Assembly: GCF_000224145.3 (NCBI RefSeq)
Contig: NC_020168.2
Span: 6,154,887 to 6,218,886 of the forward strand
Direction of reading: 5' to 3'
Length of the DNA stretch: 64,000 bases
DNA from: Ciona intestinalis
Lineage: Eukaryota; Chordata; Ascidiacea; Phlebobranchia; Cionidae
Shown here: in pieces, positions 23,528-35,905 of the stretch
How positions within the stretch are numbered: the first letter of the stretch is position 1
How the letters are laid out: each line of letters begins with the position of its first letter
Program-made: the position numbers and the translations under genes
Notes under the pieces: generated by a model
The model's input: only the letters and a program-made list of their open reading frames with translations
Database searches by the model: none
What the model was told of the DNA's origin: nothing

Positions 23528-24194
23528 CGTTATATATGCATGTACCCAGCAAAACTTTTCCCGATTTATTCTGTATGAATAAAGATGTTTCGTTATACAT
23601 AAAGAAGATACAAACAACAGTGACACCGTATAACACCAGGGCGTAAATTATTAATTTGCAATTGAAGATTAAGAACGACATCCTTGACAATTATGGCTGT
23701 GCGTCGTAAGTTGAGGAATTATAGCAAAAGCTGCCATATTTAATTCATCCTTGTATAAAATTACAGTCATTTAAATATAGGATTACGTGCTGGGGTCGCC
23801 TGTGTACATTTCAAGCTAATTCTCCACATAGTACTTTCATTGTGGGATAAATGGCCTAAATGGGCAATGCGAAATATAATTTCAATATACGGTGCAAAAA
23901 CGTTTTCAGTTTAAATTTCGTATATTAGATTTGGCGCGAATAAAATATGCATTGCTTCACAAAGTATATAGTGCTGCATTACCAAAACTACGCACCTGAT
24001 ATTTTAACTTCCAATGTCCACAAGTCCAATAACGAATTACCCGAGACTGTTGAAGCTTCGGTCTCACACCAAATGCTTTACAAATTAAATGTAAGCCCAA
24101 TGCGAAATAAACAAGTTGTCGATTTTAACTTAGCGCCAACAAACATCATTGAACGAATGTAACTTATTTATACTTGCGTAGTATAAATAAGTCG

Positions 24195-24295
24195 TTAGAA
24201 TTCCATACACCTCGTGCACATACACATAACGACAGTCGTTGGAATTCCATACATCTCGTGCCAGCTTAATTACCAGTTACTATTTATATAACTTT
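24195..24295. repeat. Duplicated SINE-like fragment
   Basis: GTCGTTAGAATTCCATACAC and GTCGTTGGAATTCCATACAT, each followed by CTCGTGC, occur about 54 bp apart. They resemble the first part of the SINE-like family at 19.3 and 37.2 kb. Confidence 0.5.
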
Positions 24296-25310
24296 ACTTT
24301 ACAATGCGTTATTTGAAGAAGCTTGTGCATGTTAGTACTGGTTGACGTCACGACGAGACTTCTTGTACATCGTTTTAATTCGCTTGTTTGGTGTCGCGAC
24401 ATGTCGTCTAATGGTTGCACCCAATTTGTATTACGTCATCTTTGGGAATAGATAAAACCGCAACGACCCAAACGCTAGAAAGAGGTGCCAAATAACATAT
24501 TGGTATTGGTCCTTTTTAATATTTTAAAGGCTGTTTAAAGTTCCAGCACATGTGTTTCCGCACGTTAAATTGCGCCAGAACATCCATGAAACTCTTAAGT
24601 GCGAGGGAAAAACACGAAATTACGTTTAAGCCAGGCAGGACAGGGTTGAAACGGAAACGTCACTCAAACATAAACAATATAATGCAAGCCAATATTTGGA
24701 AGAAGTAGACGCCAACATACGAAAAGAGAAAGGTTTGGAAAACAACTAAAACTGATTGCTTGTAATCCCAGTTGCACTTCATAAAATATGCACGATCGCT
24801 GCTGTTGTATTCAAAGCACGCACGGGAATTGAACGCGAAGTGGTGTGCGAGGTTTTAAACGCAGTAAATAGCTTCGAGCGCCTGTTAACCGCAACCCCTG
24901 TGTGTATAACGCACTTCTTGCCGATCAAGAAGGCGGTTCAAATTGTCAGTACTTGAATCTCAGGGGTATTCCTTCATATCGTCGATACGCACCTGGTCAT
25001 AAGGCGTCCTGCACTGAAGCGTAGAGAGCTACTCTCTTGGGCCCTTGAGTAAATTTCGATTGAAACGATTGAATAACGGTAAGTGTAGCGATCCGCCAAC
25101 GATTGCTTTATCTGTTTACCTTGATGACCACTCATAAGTCGCTTTCTTTTCTGGATGGCTTTACCTTCTCCAGCGCTCGCCCAAGCAGAAGTCAATTTTA
25201 GTGATTCATAAAGAAGAGAGTTTATTATAGCGGGGATTGAATTTCAAACGTCGCCGGCAGCGAACACAGAAGCAGCTTTTTTAGAGCGGATAGCAGTCAA
25301 CGTACAAGAT

Positions 25311-28300
25311 ATGTCATTAGGAAGAAAATGGAAACGAATTCGTTCATACTGGATTTTAATTTCTCTCACAATGGTCGCAAAATGTAAGTTATTTCATGTT
25401 TTGTTTTGGTATTTGGCTTTTTTTTAAGTGGATGCTGTTATGAAGTGGGTAAGGGAATGAACAGACGTTTGCACATACTCGTTAAGTCTGAATCTTTGTT
25501 ATAGGATTAATGCTTGCTACTTATAAGCAAGTAGTACTTAAAATTAAATCTCAAGTGCAGAACGCTAAAGCGCACGCACAATACAGGACTACATACAATT
25601 AACTTAATAATAGCCGACCAACGTCAATTGGTACTTACACACAATTTAGGCCAGGGACTCGAGCATGATAACAGCGGAGGAATGGACTCGAACGACAACA
25701 TTTGTGGAGGAGTAATTGTCAACAGGCGGAAAGGTTTGTGCTTTTGCTTTCGTAATTAATATAATTCCGTAAATTAAATATATTTATCAGTGTAAGAGAA
25801 CCAAAACACAAACCGTAGCGATTATAGTCTAGATACGCCATTTTATCAAACGAAGCAATAGTTAAAGTAACGGAAGTTTTATTATAAGTAAGAAATAAAG
25901 GTCGTGTGATGTTACCAGAAAGATTTTAGCATGTTTTTGCTGTGTTCTGGATTCGTTTGTTTATTTTGTCAAATCCGTAATTATAAGTAAGACGGGAAGA
26001 CCGACCGACTTGTTATGTCATTGCGGTGGTTTGTGTACAGTTCGTAATCTGCGACTGTGACGAGTTATCTTGAGTTCGTTGAAGCGGGAACACTAAACAT
26101 GTTTCTGCACGCATGGGGGTCGACTTACAGTTGTCATAGGCAGTTGTCATAGTTAAGTTCCGATCTGCAACTTTAATCTCACACACACACGTATCTATCT
26201 ATAGGTGTGATAGAGTCGCCCAACTATCCGATCCGATATCCGGAAAGAGCCCGCTGTGATTGGCTGATTCGGGCACCGAATGTTAATGACGTCATCGAAC
26301 TACGTTTCATAGATATTCAAATCGAAACTTCAACTTTGTGTTTGTAAGTGAATGTTTATACAACCTAATCCAACTTTATCGCTAAAATCAACCACCAAAC
26401 TCCATTGGATAGGGGGCAATTGACGGTTTCTGTTTTGGGTTTTCAGGTTCGATTACATTGAGATATCACACATCTTGGGCACGTCACCAAAACGATTCTG
26501 TTCGCCAGCGAGTGAAATAGTTCGATCCCGAGGCAACTTCGTCCACGTTCGCTTCGTCAGCGACAGCACGGACTCCAGGGCAGGATTCCGTATCGCTTTT
26601 CGTGGTAAGTAGCCAGCCCTGTCCCCTGACACACACCAGACCGAGGCAATGTCGTGTCGAGTTGTCTGAAATATCGATAAAATATGCTTGCGCCCGAGCA
26701 CTTGTACCGGATCGATCGTTTATAAAAATCTTGCACCGGCGTAACTCTCTGCTTCGATCGCACCCTATTATCGTTTCACTTCGATCGCATTCGGTCGTTA
26801 TCATTGCTAAGAAACGAACAAAATCCCTTCAACGTTCAATACCGCCTTACTTTAATCGTATAGGCTTTTAGTAGCTGTGACTATCGTATTCCGTCGTAAT
26901 TATTCACAGTTATTCGTAATGGCGAGCAGTTTCTCCACGCATGACGTAACCGACCGACCACCGGGCTTATCGCCAGTGGCAATAAAGTGATGACACTACG
27001 ACACAAGACAGTATTCTGTGTACAAGATTACACGCCCCCACCCGATTTTCTTATGGCGTAATGGCAATTTCGCGGCATCGTCGCCTGGTTATGTTTACAA
27101 TGAGTAACGCAATCGGCGTCACAGGGAATTAATAATTAACAAGAGCCGCCATTAATATTTATGCCATGCCAGACGCAGGAAGTCACAAACTACGCTACTT
27201 ACACGCTTTAATTTGTTTGCTGAAGGTATGGCTTTAGAAACATGAAACTTTTAAACCGCGATGCCAAACCGCGTTATGTATAGTATTGTGGAAGAAGATG
27301 GGACACCTCTAGCATATAATGTTCAAATATCCTGATCGTGTTTTGAACAACTAACAACGGTCTATATGGAAGTCGTGAGGATGCGATTTTATATTTTTTG
27401 AATGTTCTTTGTTTACTGCCAAATGGGCCAAGAAAATAGACCAAAAAACGGTGTCCCCCCAGCTGTACTATATACATACTGTATATGAATAATGCACCCA
27501 CACAGTCGCTACAATTCTACATGCACTTTCTTTATCAGTATTGAAAGCCACAAGCACCTCTTATCAAACTACTGTTTCGATTCCCACAACGCCACAGTCC
27601 TACCATAAGGATACAAGCACAGCTTTGCAAATTACTTCAGGTAAGAGCAGAACGTCGATATATTAAGTGTTATAACTTGAACATACAGGATAAGATGTTT
27701 TATATGTTACTTATGTTTTGTTAGACGTACCTACAACTCAGAGTACAAAAGCGGTTACTTCACCGAGAGCGACTACGAGTTTACCACGTGATAGTACAAC
27801 CATAGAAATAGTATACTCTACAACTGTGCCTCAGAGGATCAGCGATATCACTACCAACCAAAATAGATTTGAAATCCAAGAAAATAACGGCGTCGGTGAT
27901 TATTTATCTTCAGATGCTTCACCCAGTGTTGACAGGTAAGCAGGAGCGTGAAATGTAAAGAGCATAATGCGACATAAATTCGTTTCGGTTGTTTCTAACG
28001 AGTTTTGATGCTTTTAGCGGGGAAAGCTTGAAATCGTGGCAAATTGTCCTGATCACCGTTACAGCGACCAGTTGCGTGGCGTTTGTTTCTTTTGTTGCAT
28101 TTATCTACGTGGGCTTAAGGTAAGTTTTATAAAAATGTTCAAATATTAAACTCCAAACACGGAGTAAGTTTTAAAACATAAAAAATATCTATTTTGTTGC
28201 TCAGGACGCTGATGCTAAAAGTTCGTTTCATCCGTATAAAATAGGTTTTGGTATATCGTCTGATTTATTTACTGAATTTACCTACAGAAAGTCGACGTCA

Positions 28301-28342
28301 TATCATAGAGGTTGTCTTCCCCATGCGAACGACTTCAGCTGA
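25311..28342 (+). CDS. CUB-domain type I membrane protein, short-tail form
   Basis: Eight exons: 25311-25383, 25650-25733, 26205-26343, 26447-26604, 27539-27640, 27725-27935, 28018-28119, 28288-28342. A signal sequence (SYWILISLTMVAKC) precedes one CUB domain in exons 2-4, with the hallmarks CGGVI, ESPNYPIRYPERARCDWLI, DYIEI, a cluster of Cys and GFRIAF at the end. Exons 5-6 form a Ser/Thr/Pro stalk likely to be O-glycosylated. Exon 7 is a transmembrane helix (VAFVSFVAFIYVGL). Exon 8 adds a short tail of about 18 residues (RKSTSYHRGCLPHANDFS). CUB domains mediate extracellular protein or glycan contacts (family knowledge); the ligand is unknown. The stop lies only 10 bp before a second long ORF with its own membrane helix, which may be an alternative end of the same gene. 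Confidence 0.82.
27278..27476. mobile_element. MITE copy in CUB gene intron 4
   Basis: Left end TATAGTATTGTGGAAGAAGATG, interior with GAACAACTAACAACGGTCTA, right end GGTGTCCCCCCAGCTGTACT. Confidence 0.8.
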
Positions 28343-28376
28343 GGATAAATTATGGGAGAGAGAGTTTTTTCCACAG

Positions 28377-29338
28377 CGGTGGATACAAATAGTGTCCAAG
28401 CACCACCGAGGGATGGTTTACAAGCACTTTCACCAATATCATACACTCTGATCTACAGTTGCGTTGCGGTTGTCCTCTTCCTATTCGTTCTGTTTACTTT
28501 GTGGGTTATCGCCCAGTGCTGCGACAGAAATCGACCATTTGTGACTCGGAAAAGACTCGTAAACTCACATCACTTCCTACGAAGGAATCAAAGTATGTGC
28601 GAGCCTTTATATGGGAGCACTACTTGCATATCGACGTACGTGGAAGATGGGATTGGTTCAGTCGTCAATGCCTCGAACTCTGGTAAAGCAACTGTACCGG
28701 TGAGGTACATCAGCAACAGCGCGCCGAATTCGCCAGGTAGAATAACCCGCAGAGCAACTGAAAAGAGATGCTGCAAACGATGTGGAAGCGTGGTAACTAA
28801 AGATCGACTCAACAAACGAGAAATCGGCCGACAGAAAAGCGAGATAAAGCGACAGCGGCAGAAAGTCGCTCGATGTAAAAGCGAAATCAACCGAAGCCCC
28901 ACTGCCAAGGACGCTTATCTTAATCGCAGTCGCAGCATGTATGAAAGTTGTGATCAACGTCCACAATCCTTTGCTGGCGACACCAGCTACCTCAAGGAGT
29001 TTATGCTGCCTGTAGGGGAACTTGGCAGTCAGGATTTCAGCAGTCGTCCAACCAGTTACCCGCGTACACATATGATACCGCGTGCGAAATGGGACGCAAG
29101 CTGTGTACTGGCTTTTATTCAGGAAACAAAACAGCAAGCTGGCCATACGGTTTGTAACGAAACCAGACAAATCAGACAATACGACAGCGGAGTTGCGACC
29201 CCAAGCGTTTCTTTCAATGGAAGCTTTAGATCCGAGCACGGCGAGCAGGAAAACCGTGGGTTCTCGTCACATCCAGATACCAGCAATGGTTCACTTTTCC
29301 CACCCCCACCCACCACAATTTTTCAAAATAGTTTTTAA
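28377..29338 (+). CDS. Alternative TM plus long cytoplasmic tail exon of the CUB gene (or separate downstream gene)
   Basis: An uninterrupted frame of over 310 codons. It is open from an ATG at 28352, but a strong acceptor (TTTTTTCCACAG) at 28365-28376 lets it start at 28377. From there it is in frame only with donors that end one base into a codon, such as CUB exon 5 (27640). Spliced that way it gives stalk, a new membrane helix (YSCVAVVLFLFVLFTLWVIA), a CC motif, then a long polar tail. The tail has a Lys/Arg/Cys-rich section (CCKRCGSVVTKDRLNKRE), many Ser residues and a C-terminal PPPPTT motif. No catalytic domain is recognised. Alternatively it is a second cistron starting at 28352. The antisense frame 28658-29239 is a shadow. 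Confidence 0.65.
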
Positions 29339-30104
29339 AACTCGAATCCAAATATACTAAGCGATGGTGCTCATATACACACAACGGTTCACGATGCGTA
29401 CTATGTCACTTGCTTTTCGTAACGTGCGGTTAGTTTACGTTTTATAATGAAACTTAGACTACGTGACCACAATCCATAGTTTGCAATGTACGTAAGTGGA
29501 AATTCAGCTGTACTTAAAACCAGGGAAATAATAAGAGTCGAGCCACTTCCTGGCAGCACAATTGTGCAGAGCATGGCTTCTTTACAGACGTAACTTTACG
29601 TCGTACTAAGCAGGTCGAGTTACAGCTAGTTAATTTAATAATCAGTGAAGTAAAGTTTATTTGACAGCGGCCTGCTTAAGTTAGGCAAACAAGTAGAGCG
29701 TTCGAAGCAATTCATATACTTGCACATTCTATGTGTTCATATTGGAAGATATTTCTTTATAAAAGAAGAAAGTTTTACTAAAAACTACATGAGGCTATAG
29801 TCAAACTAAAGCTGCTTTTTGGACTTTGATTCTATTTCGCAGTGATATAAAACCTATGGTTGGCAAACGGGAAAACGTCCATCAATAATCCAGACTACAG
29901 CATGTTATGAGTCACTAACAAGCAGAGTGCAATGCAGTATAGTCTAACTCCATATAGCTAGGTTGCTAACACATTTACGAATCAACGGCGTTGCGGTAAG
30001 GTCGATTGCAAAGTGTCATATAGCTTATTCAGCAAATATTTCAGTATATGTATAGTGTAGCTGTTGCTAAAATTATGGTTCCTCAATATAGGCATAGACA
30101 GAAC
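29339..30104. other. Intergenic, no gene seen
   Basis: 3' flank of the CUB gene and 5' flank of the JmjC gene. No MITE or other repeat is recognised. Confidence 0.5.
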
Positions 30105-33100
30105 ATGAAGTTCGGTTTTGTAATTCTATACTGCGTTGTGCAACTAGCTGTTGTTGTTGTGGCAGATGACCCACCAGGTCACATGCAACCCATTGGTTCA
30201 CACATGCCACCCATGCCTATAGAGGAAAGAGACGATCTCCCAAACCCAATCGAGTTTTACGATAATTACGTCAAACCTGGGGTACCAGTTGTGTTTAAAG
30301 GAATAGCAAAGAAGTTTCCTAACTTTAACGATATGAAGAGTGATGAATATTTAAGGTTAGATTTTTTTAAATGTTAATATGGTAGCCTACAGTGGGGGAA
30401 TACGGGACCTTAGCACATAATATCCAAATGTTCTGATCGTGTTTTAAACAATTAACGACGGCCTATATGGGGGTTGTAAGGATATGACTTTTTAATTCTT
30501 TTAATGTTCTTTGTAAACAAATATTTTTACGACCCCAAACTCCCACACTGATGTATAAAAAACCGTTGATTATTGTTAAAAACACGAATATAAATAGTGT
30601 AATATTCAGTATTTACTGTAAAACGATATCCATCTCAGTCTTCTATATTTCACCTCATATTTCATTTTTGCAGAGAGAAACATGGTGACTTTGAAGTGTT
30701 AGTCGAAACAGCTAAGAAAGAAGATAGAAACAATCCTCCACGTACGATGAATTTATCAAACTATCTTTCCATCTATGAGAAAGAAGATGTTTATGTTGTG
30801 CAGACAATGTTTCCACCAGAAGCCTTTACAAGTAAGTTTGGATTTTATATTATTTTCCACTAAAATACTCCAGGGTAGGATGAGATACCTTTAGCACATA
30901 ATAACTCATATATTCTACTCGTGTTATAAACAATTAACAACTTTCTTTTAAAGTCGTGAGGCTACGATTATATAGTAGGATAGGGGAAGTTGGGACACCT
31001 TTAAACTCCATTTTCTCGTCCCATGCAGTAGAGTAAACAGAGAACGTTCAAAAAATTGTAAAACTATATGCTCAAGACTTCCATAGACCGTTGTTAACTG
31101 TTTAAAACGCGGATATTATACGCCAAAGGTATCCCATCTTCCCTAACCCTACTATATATTTCTTTATTTACCACCAACTGAGTCTAAAAAAGATAATAAA
31201 ACCATCTTATACCCCAACCTACAACACGTTATACACTACAGCAACCGTCTGCAATAATTTACAGAGGAAGCATTCGTACCGAAATGTCTTCTGTGCCAGG
31301 GATTCTTGGATCGACTGAATATGGTGATCATGTGGCTCTCATCCGGCGGTACAAAATCTGTCCTTCACAACGATTCGTTCGAAAATCTTAACTGTGTGCT
31401 TGATGGGACAAAGGAATTTGTCATGATTGACAGGGTAATAATATAATTCTGTGCAGATCCATGAAAACGAATTTTATAAGAGTAGAAAGTACTTTACAAA
31501 ATGAAAATTCCTTTTCTTATGAGAGTAGAAATAACTTTAAAAAAACCTTTTCACTTTTAAGTATTGTGCTTATTTTATATTTTTACTATAGATTTTGAGC
31601 TTTCCTGATTAAAATTAAAAGAATACTCAATTTAACAGAAACATGCCGACCTCGTTCCCATCGATAATCCCGATAGGGGTTTTAGTTCAGTTGACGTTGA
31701 AAAAGTCGACATGCACAAGTACCCAACGTTAGGCAAATTACCTTGGTACATCGCGAATATGGAGGCAGGAGATTGCTTTTATATACCAAAGAAGTGAGTA
31801 TATCTACAACCAATGTTCTCTACACGTATAATATATATAGTAGGGTGGGGTAAGATAGGACACATTTTTGTTCTACTTTCTTGTCCCATTTGGTAGTAAA
31901 CAAAAAACATTCAAAGAATTTGTAAAACACAACCCCCACAAACCATTGTCAATTGTTTAAAACACGATCAGAATGTTTCTATATCATGTGCTACAGGTGT
32001 CCTATCTTCCCCTACAGTACTGTATATATTTAATGACTTATTTAATTATAAAAGTCCTACCAATAAAAATTGTTTACAAAGTATTCAGTTTTCTTGATCA
32101 CATATCTTGCATTTATTTCAGTTGGTTTCATCACGTTAATTCTTCTCAAACTCGAAACTTAGCGATCAACATTTGGTGGAGAAGTTCTAAAGAATTTAAA
32201 CATAGAGAAGAGTGTGAGAAAAGTCTCGCAGATATTCCAGAATATGACACGTTATGGAACTATCGCTTAAACAATGGCATCAAAATTGAAGAGTAAGTAA
32301 AACAAAAACCAGTTTGTTTTAAACAGTATACCTTCCCCAAAATTTACTTCCCAAACATAATATTCCCCCCCCCCCTCAAAAATATCTTTCTAAAACAAGT
32401 AAAAACTTCCCCAAACCGAAAGTAGGACACGCAATCAGTTTGTTTAATGTCGAAACGTTGTTCTATATTTAGAATCCAAGTCTATAGTGTTCATATAGTA
32501 TAGGGGAAGGGGACACCTTTTAGCACATTATATCTATGAATATATTTTGATCGTGTTTTGAACAATTAACAACAATTTATGGGAGTCGTTAAGGCTCAGT
32601 TTTATATTTCTCTGAATGTTCTTCGTTTACTGCCAAAATGAACAAGGCAACAGATTAAAAAGTGTCCCATCTTCCCCCACTCTACTATATGTCTTACAAG
32701 CTGTATTTACCCCACCACAATAATAACGTGAATGTTTCAGTTTGGTATTTGCCGACGCCTTTTCGGAGAACGGCACAACCACGTTGATAAATCTTTTAAA
32801 AATAACTTATAAAACTCTTCCAAAAGAGATGGAAGCAAAACAGAAAAGGGAGGCTTTAGAGGTAATGTATTCTACTTTAACTAAATACGAACTTATATTT
32901 ACACTTTAGAAATAAAGAGAGTTATAGCCTAGTACGTATAAAGGGTAAAATAATTCTTATTTTCATTCTTTTATCGTTCAATTAAGTGGTATAAAATCAT
33001 TTACAGAATTTTGTTACAGTTTTAATTTATATTTGATGCCCAAAATTCCGGGGCCAGTAAAACGTATTTTCAAATTAAGGTGGTATGGAGAGACAACAAT

Positions 33101-33298
33101 CATACTCAAATATCCAAATATTTATTTCAGAAACTACAAGAACTATTTTACCAAGCAGACGCAAACAAAGACAAACTACTGAGCAAGGATGAAATAACCT
33201 CGACGGCCAGCAGCTTAGTTCAAGATTTCTTGACTGATGAAGCTGTTCTTGAAGAAGAAGTCGATGAGTTGTACGACGAAGTAAAGGAGGAATTATAA
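30105..33298 (+). CDS. Secreted/ER JmjC (cupin_8) dioxygenase with C-terminal EF-hand
   Basis: Seven exons: 30105-30355, 30674-30831, 31265-31434, 31639-31793, 32122-32292, 32741-32861, 33131-33298; 397 aa. An ATG at 30105 starts a clean signal peptide (MKFGFVILYCVVQLAVVVVA); an in-frame ATG at 30048 would bury it. The JmjC core has WLSSGGTKSVLHNDSFENLN with the HxD iron ligands, then FYIPKNWFHHV with the distal His, and NLAINIWW. This implies an Fe(II)/2-oxoglutarate hydroxylase acting on a protein in the secretory route (family knowledge plus inference). The last exon encodes an EF-hand loop (DANKDKLLSKDE) and an acidic C-terminus (DELYDEVKEEL) that is not a classic KDEL signal. Four of six introns carry MITEs. 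Its 3' end is duplicated at 10446. Confidence 0.9.
30384..30555. mobile_element. MITE in JmjC intron 1
   Basis: Begins CTACAGTGGGGGAATACGGG about 28 bp after the splice donor; right end worn (CCCCAAACTCCCACACTG). Confidence 0.7.
30865..31230. mobile_element. MITE in JmjC intron 2, split by a second copy
   Basis: The left half starts CAGGGTAGGATGAGATACC and runs to GAGGCTACGATTATA. The right half resumes TATTTCTTTATTTACCACCA and ends CCATCTTATACCCCAACC. Between them lies a complete second element. Confidence 0.8.
30971..31158. mobile_element. MITE nested inside another copy
   Basis: A full element with ends TAGTAGGATAGGGGAAGTTG and CATCTTCCCTAACCCTACTA inserted in the TTTTATATATTT part of the host copy. 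It is flanked by TATA on both sides, consistent with a TA-type target duplication. Confidence 0.85.
31837..32028. mobile_element. MITE in JmjC intron 4
   Basis: Ends ATAGTAGGGTGGGGTAAGAT and GTGTCCTATCTTCCCCTACA; it starts about 43 bp after the donor. Confidence 0.88.
32494..32690. mobile_element. MITE in JmjC intron 5
   Basis: Left end ATATAGTATAGGGGAAGGGG, right end TGTCCCATCTTCCCCCACTC followed by TACTATAT. Confidence 0.85.
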
Positions 33299-33469
33299 AA
33301 CGTTTCAAACAAATGAAATCATATATACTCATTGTCGAGGTTACGAGTTTCATGACATAGTTAAGATTATTGAACTGTTTTACACATTCATTTTTTGAGC
33401 TTAAGTTGTGTATAAGGTTCTATTACTTACAAATATGTTTGCGAGTGTGTCGAATTCGTTGTTTTGTGC

Positions 33470-33475
33470 AATAAA
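33470..33475 (+). terminator. Polyadenylation signal of the JmjC gene
   Basis: AATAAA 172 bp after the stop, preceded by TTTTGTGC. It is kept in the duplicate near 10.66 kb. Confidence 0.55.
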
Positions 33476-34208
33476 AGGTTGGTACTTGTTGGGTTATATA
33501 AACCATATCGCAAACGCACTCTATTTTTCGAAGAACGGAGGGTTTACAAAACGAAAAGACTGGTGGTAACGGTAAAACAAAAAAAAGAACAAAATAATGT
33601 TTTAAAATCTAGATAAAACTTCTTTTTCAATCCCACATGTACCCCATATATAGCCTGCAATGGCGTAAGGACTAACTCATATAGAACTAACGTATTTTTC
33701 AGGGTTCATATATAAGCAAACATTGATTTTTAATGAGTCCGAATATAATATCCCGCTATTTTTTAGACATGTGCACAAAGTTATCAGTTTAAAAGTGCGG
33801 CTACAGCCAACAAACCCAAACCTTAAGCGAACAAAGTTCGGAAGCAAATTTAAAACAACAATGACGCAATCTTTCCCCTAGTTACAGAATAAAAGCGTCG
33901 CCCGGTAGTTCCTATTCATAGAATTGTAATTACGCCGCATTGTGACTTATATACTGTATTGTGTGGGTCGTAGACGTATGTATGGCGGTTAGGAAAAATA
34001 AACAAGATGTTTTACAATGAGAAGTTATACTTTGTGGGTGAAAACTGTTATGGCCGTGGTTTATTAAACACAGAGTAAAGGCATCATAGAAACGTATCTT
34101 AAAAGGGCGGGTAAAGTCAAAGTATAAGGCCAAGCATTAAAGAATGCTTAGGCAAATATTAATATGTGTGTATATTTTTTATTATTAGAACTTAGAAGAT
34201 TACCATAC

Positions 34209-34407
34209 ATATAGTAGAGTTGGGAAAGATGGGACACATTTAGCTCCTAATTTCCAAATATCTTGTTCGCGTTTTAAACAATTAACAACGGTCTACCGGA
34301 GTCGTGAGAATACGGTTTTATACTTTTTTGTATTTTTTGTTTAGTACTAAATGGGACGAGAAAATAGAATGAAAGATTGTCCCATCTCCCTCAACCCTAC
34401 TATATGT
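34209..34407. mobile_element. MITE copy
   Basis: Ends ATATAGTAGAGTTGGGAAAG and TGTCCCATCTCCCTCAACCC. It is paralogous to the copy at 11655-11857. Confidence 0.85.
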
Positions 34408-34776
34408 TGCAATTGTATATGCTAACTTAATTGTGTCCATTTTGTATAACGGCTGTTGTGTTTCAAACACCTTGTTCTTGATTACAAGTTAAGTATGTAA
34501 GTTTGTCGGTAAATGTTTTTAACAAATTTTAATTTAGCCCGTTAGTATAACTTCTATAGATTGGAGCAAATGCGGTTAAGTGCCGGATTGGCAACAAAGG
34601 TTTTAGTGAAAAAATCAAATATTTGTCATCTTTTTGCCAAGTTACGTGACATAAAAAGAATACGATATTAATATTTGCTGAGCAGAAACAACACATAGTA
34701 AGTTAAGCAAGAGGCAGGTATATTTTATATTTTACTTAATCGTCTCATTTATAATCAAGGAGTATTTATACAATTC

Positions 34777-34973
34777 TAGTGGTGTGGGGGAAGATGAGAC
34801 ACCTCTAGCACAAAATATCCAAACATCCTGACCATTTTTTAACCAAATAATAACGGTCTATTAGAGTCGTGAGGATACGGTTTTATATTTCTTTGAATGT
34901 TTTTTGTTTACTACCATGCGGGACGAGAAAATAGTATGAAAAGGTGTCCCATCTTCCCCCATCCTACTATATA
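34777..34973. mobile_element. MITE copy
   Basis: Ends TAGTGGTGTGGGGGAAGATG and TGTCCCATCTTCCCCCATCC with TACTATATATA following. Confidence 0.88.
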
Positions 34974-35717
34974 TACTCGTAGCCCCCACGATTCGATACA
35001 GCGTTTTAAATTGTTCAAAACAAGATCAAGAAATATGAGATTTAAGTCCTAGCGGTGCCTTACCACACAATAGTAAGCCTTTAAAATTGGCAGTTGGAAA
35101 CTACCGTTTTACAAAGACTATGTTTGAACACGGACGAACAAGTTTCTAAAAACAGGTACAGGTTTACAGTCTATATGCTATGAGGGGTATTTAACTCTCT
35201 TTAACTCCCTGAACAACTAAAAAATTTAAAACAAATTCTCAGGCCTAAGAAGGGAGTTGTTATAACACGATTAGGAAATCTAGGATATTATACGTGCTAA
35301 CAGTATTACCCTATGGTATATACACACAACCTATTAGTGGTAAGCGTGTATAGCGCCATGTATTCCTCATACATGCAAGGATATTAACTGTATATAGCTT
35401 CAACGTATCAAGTATTTCCGCGTAAATTAGCCTCACTGTGGAGAGCCCATGTTTGATAGTATGGCCTGTAGAACAAAAAACACAACAAGTCACTGAACAG
35501 CCAAGCCCATATATTGTAGCAATGTAGCATATATCAAAGCGTAAGTTAAGTGTGGTTTATGAAGCGTAAAAGGGTGGGGGGTCTTTAGGAAACCGCGCCT
35601 GGAACCAATTTCAAGGTTTCTCGGGCCGTGAATTGTGAAAAGTTTTGTGCTACAAAACTATTACTGATTAACAATGTCTCGTAACGAATGTTTCAGTATG
35701 TGTTGCGTAAAGTCTAA

Positions 35718-35905
35718 TATATAGTAGGGTAAGGAAAGATGGGACAAATTTCATTAAAATTTATCGTCCCATTGGGAAGTAAACAAAAAACATTCAAAGA
35801 ATTATTAAACAATATTCTCATGACTCCCATTGACCGTTGTTAATTGTTTAAAACACGATATTTGGATACTATATGTCCCATTTTACCCCACAGTACTATG
35901 TTTGT
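35718..35905. mobile_element. MITE copy
   Basis: Ends ATATAGTAGGGTAAGGAAAG and TGTCCCATTTTACCCCACAG. Confidence 0.85.

Larger units (their letters stand above)
21557..25310. other. Gene-poor intergenic region
   Basis: About 3.7 kb with two MITE copies (22031-22211, 23426-23527) and a short CACCTCGTGC-type repeat at about 24195-24295. Open frames at 23286-23582, 23947-24162 and 24756-24956 have no family resemblance, splice context or repeat-free support. The right part is probably the promoter side of the CUB gene. Confidence 0.5.

Noticed and set aside
23947..24162. 71-codon ORF in the gene-poor region
   Set aside because: Starts with ATG but has no signal peptide, domain or repeat homology. 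This length is expected by chance in several kilobases of AT-rich DNA.
26453..26804. Antisense ORFs opposite CUB exon 4
   Set aside because: The plus strand there encodes a convincing end of a CUB domain with correct splice phases.
28658..29239. 193-codon antisense ORF
   Set aside because: Shadow of the long plus-strand CUB tail exon, which has a membrane helix and plausible composition.
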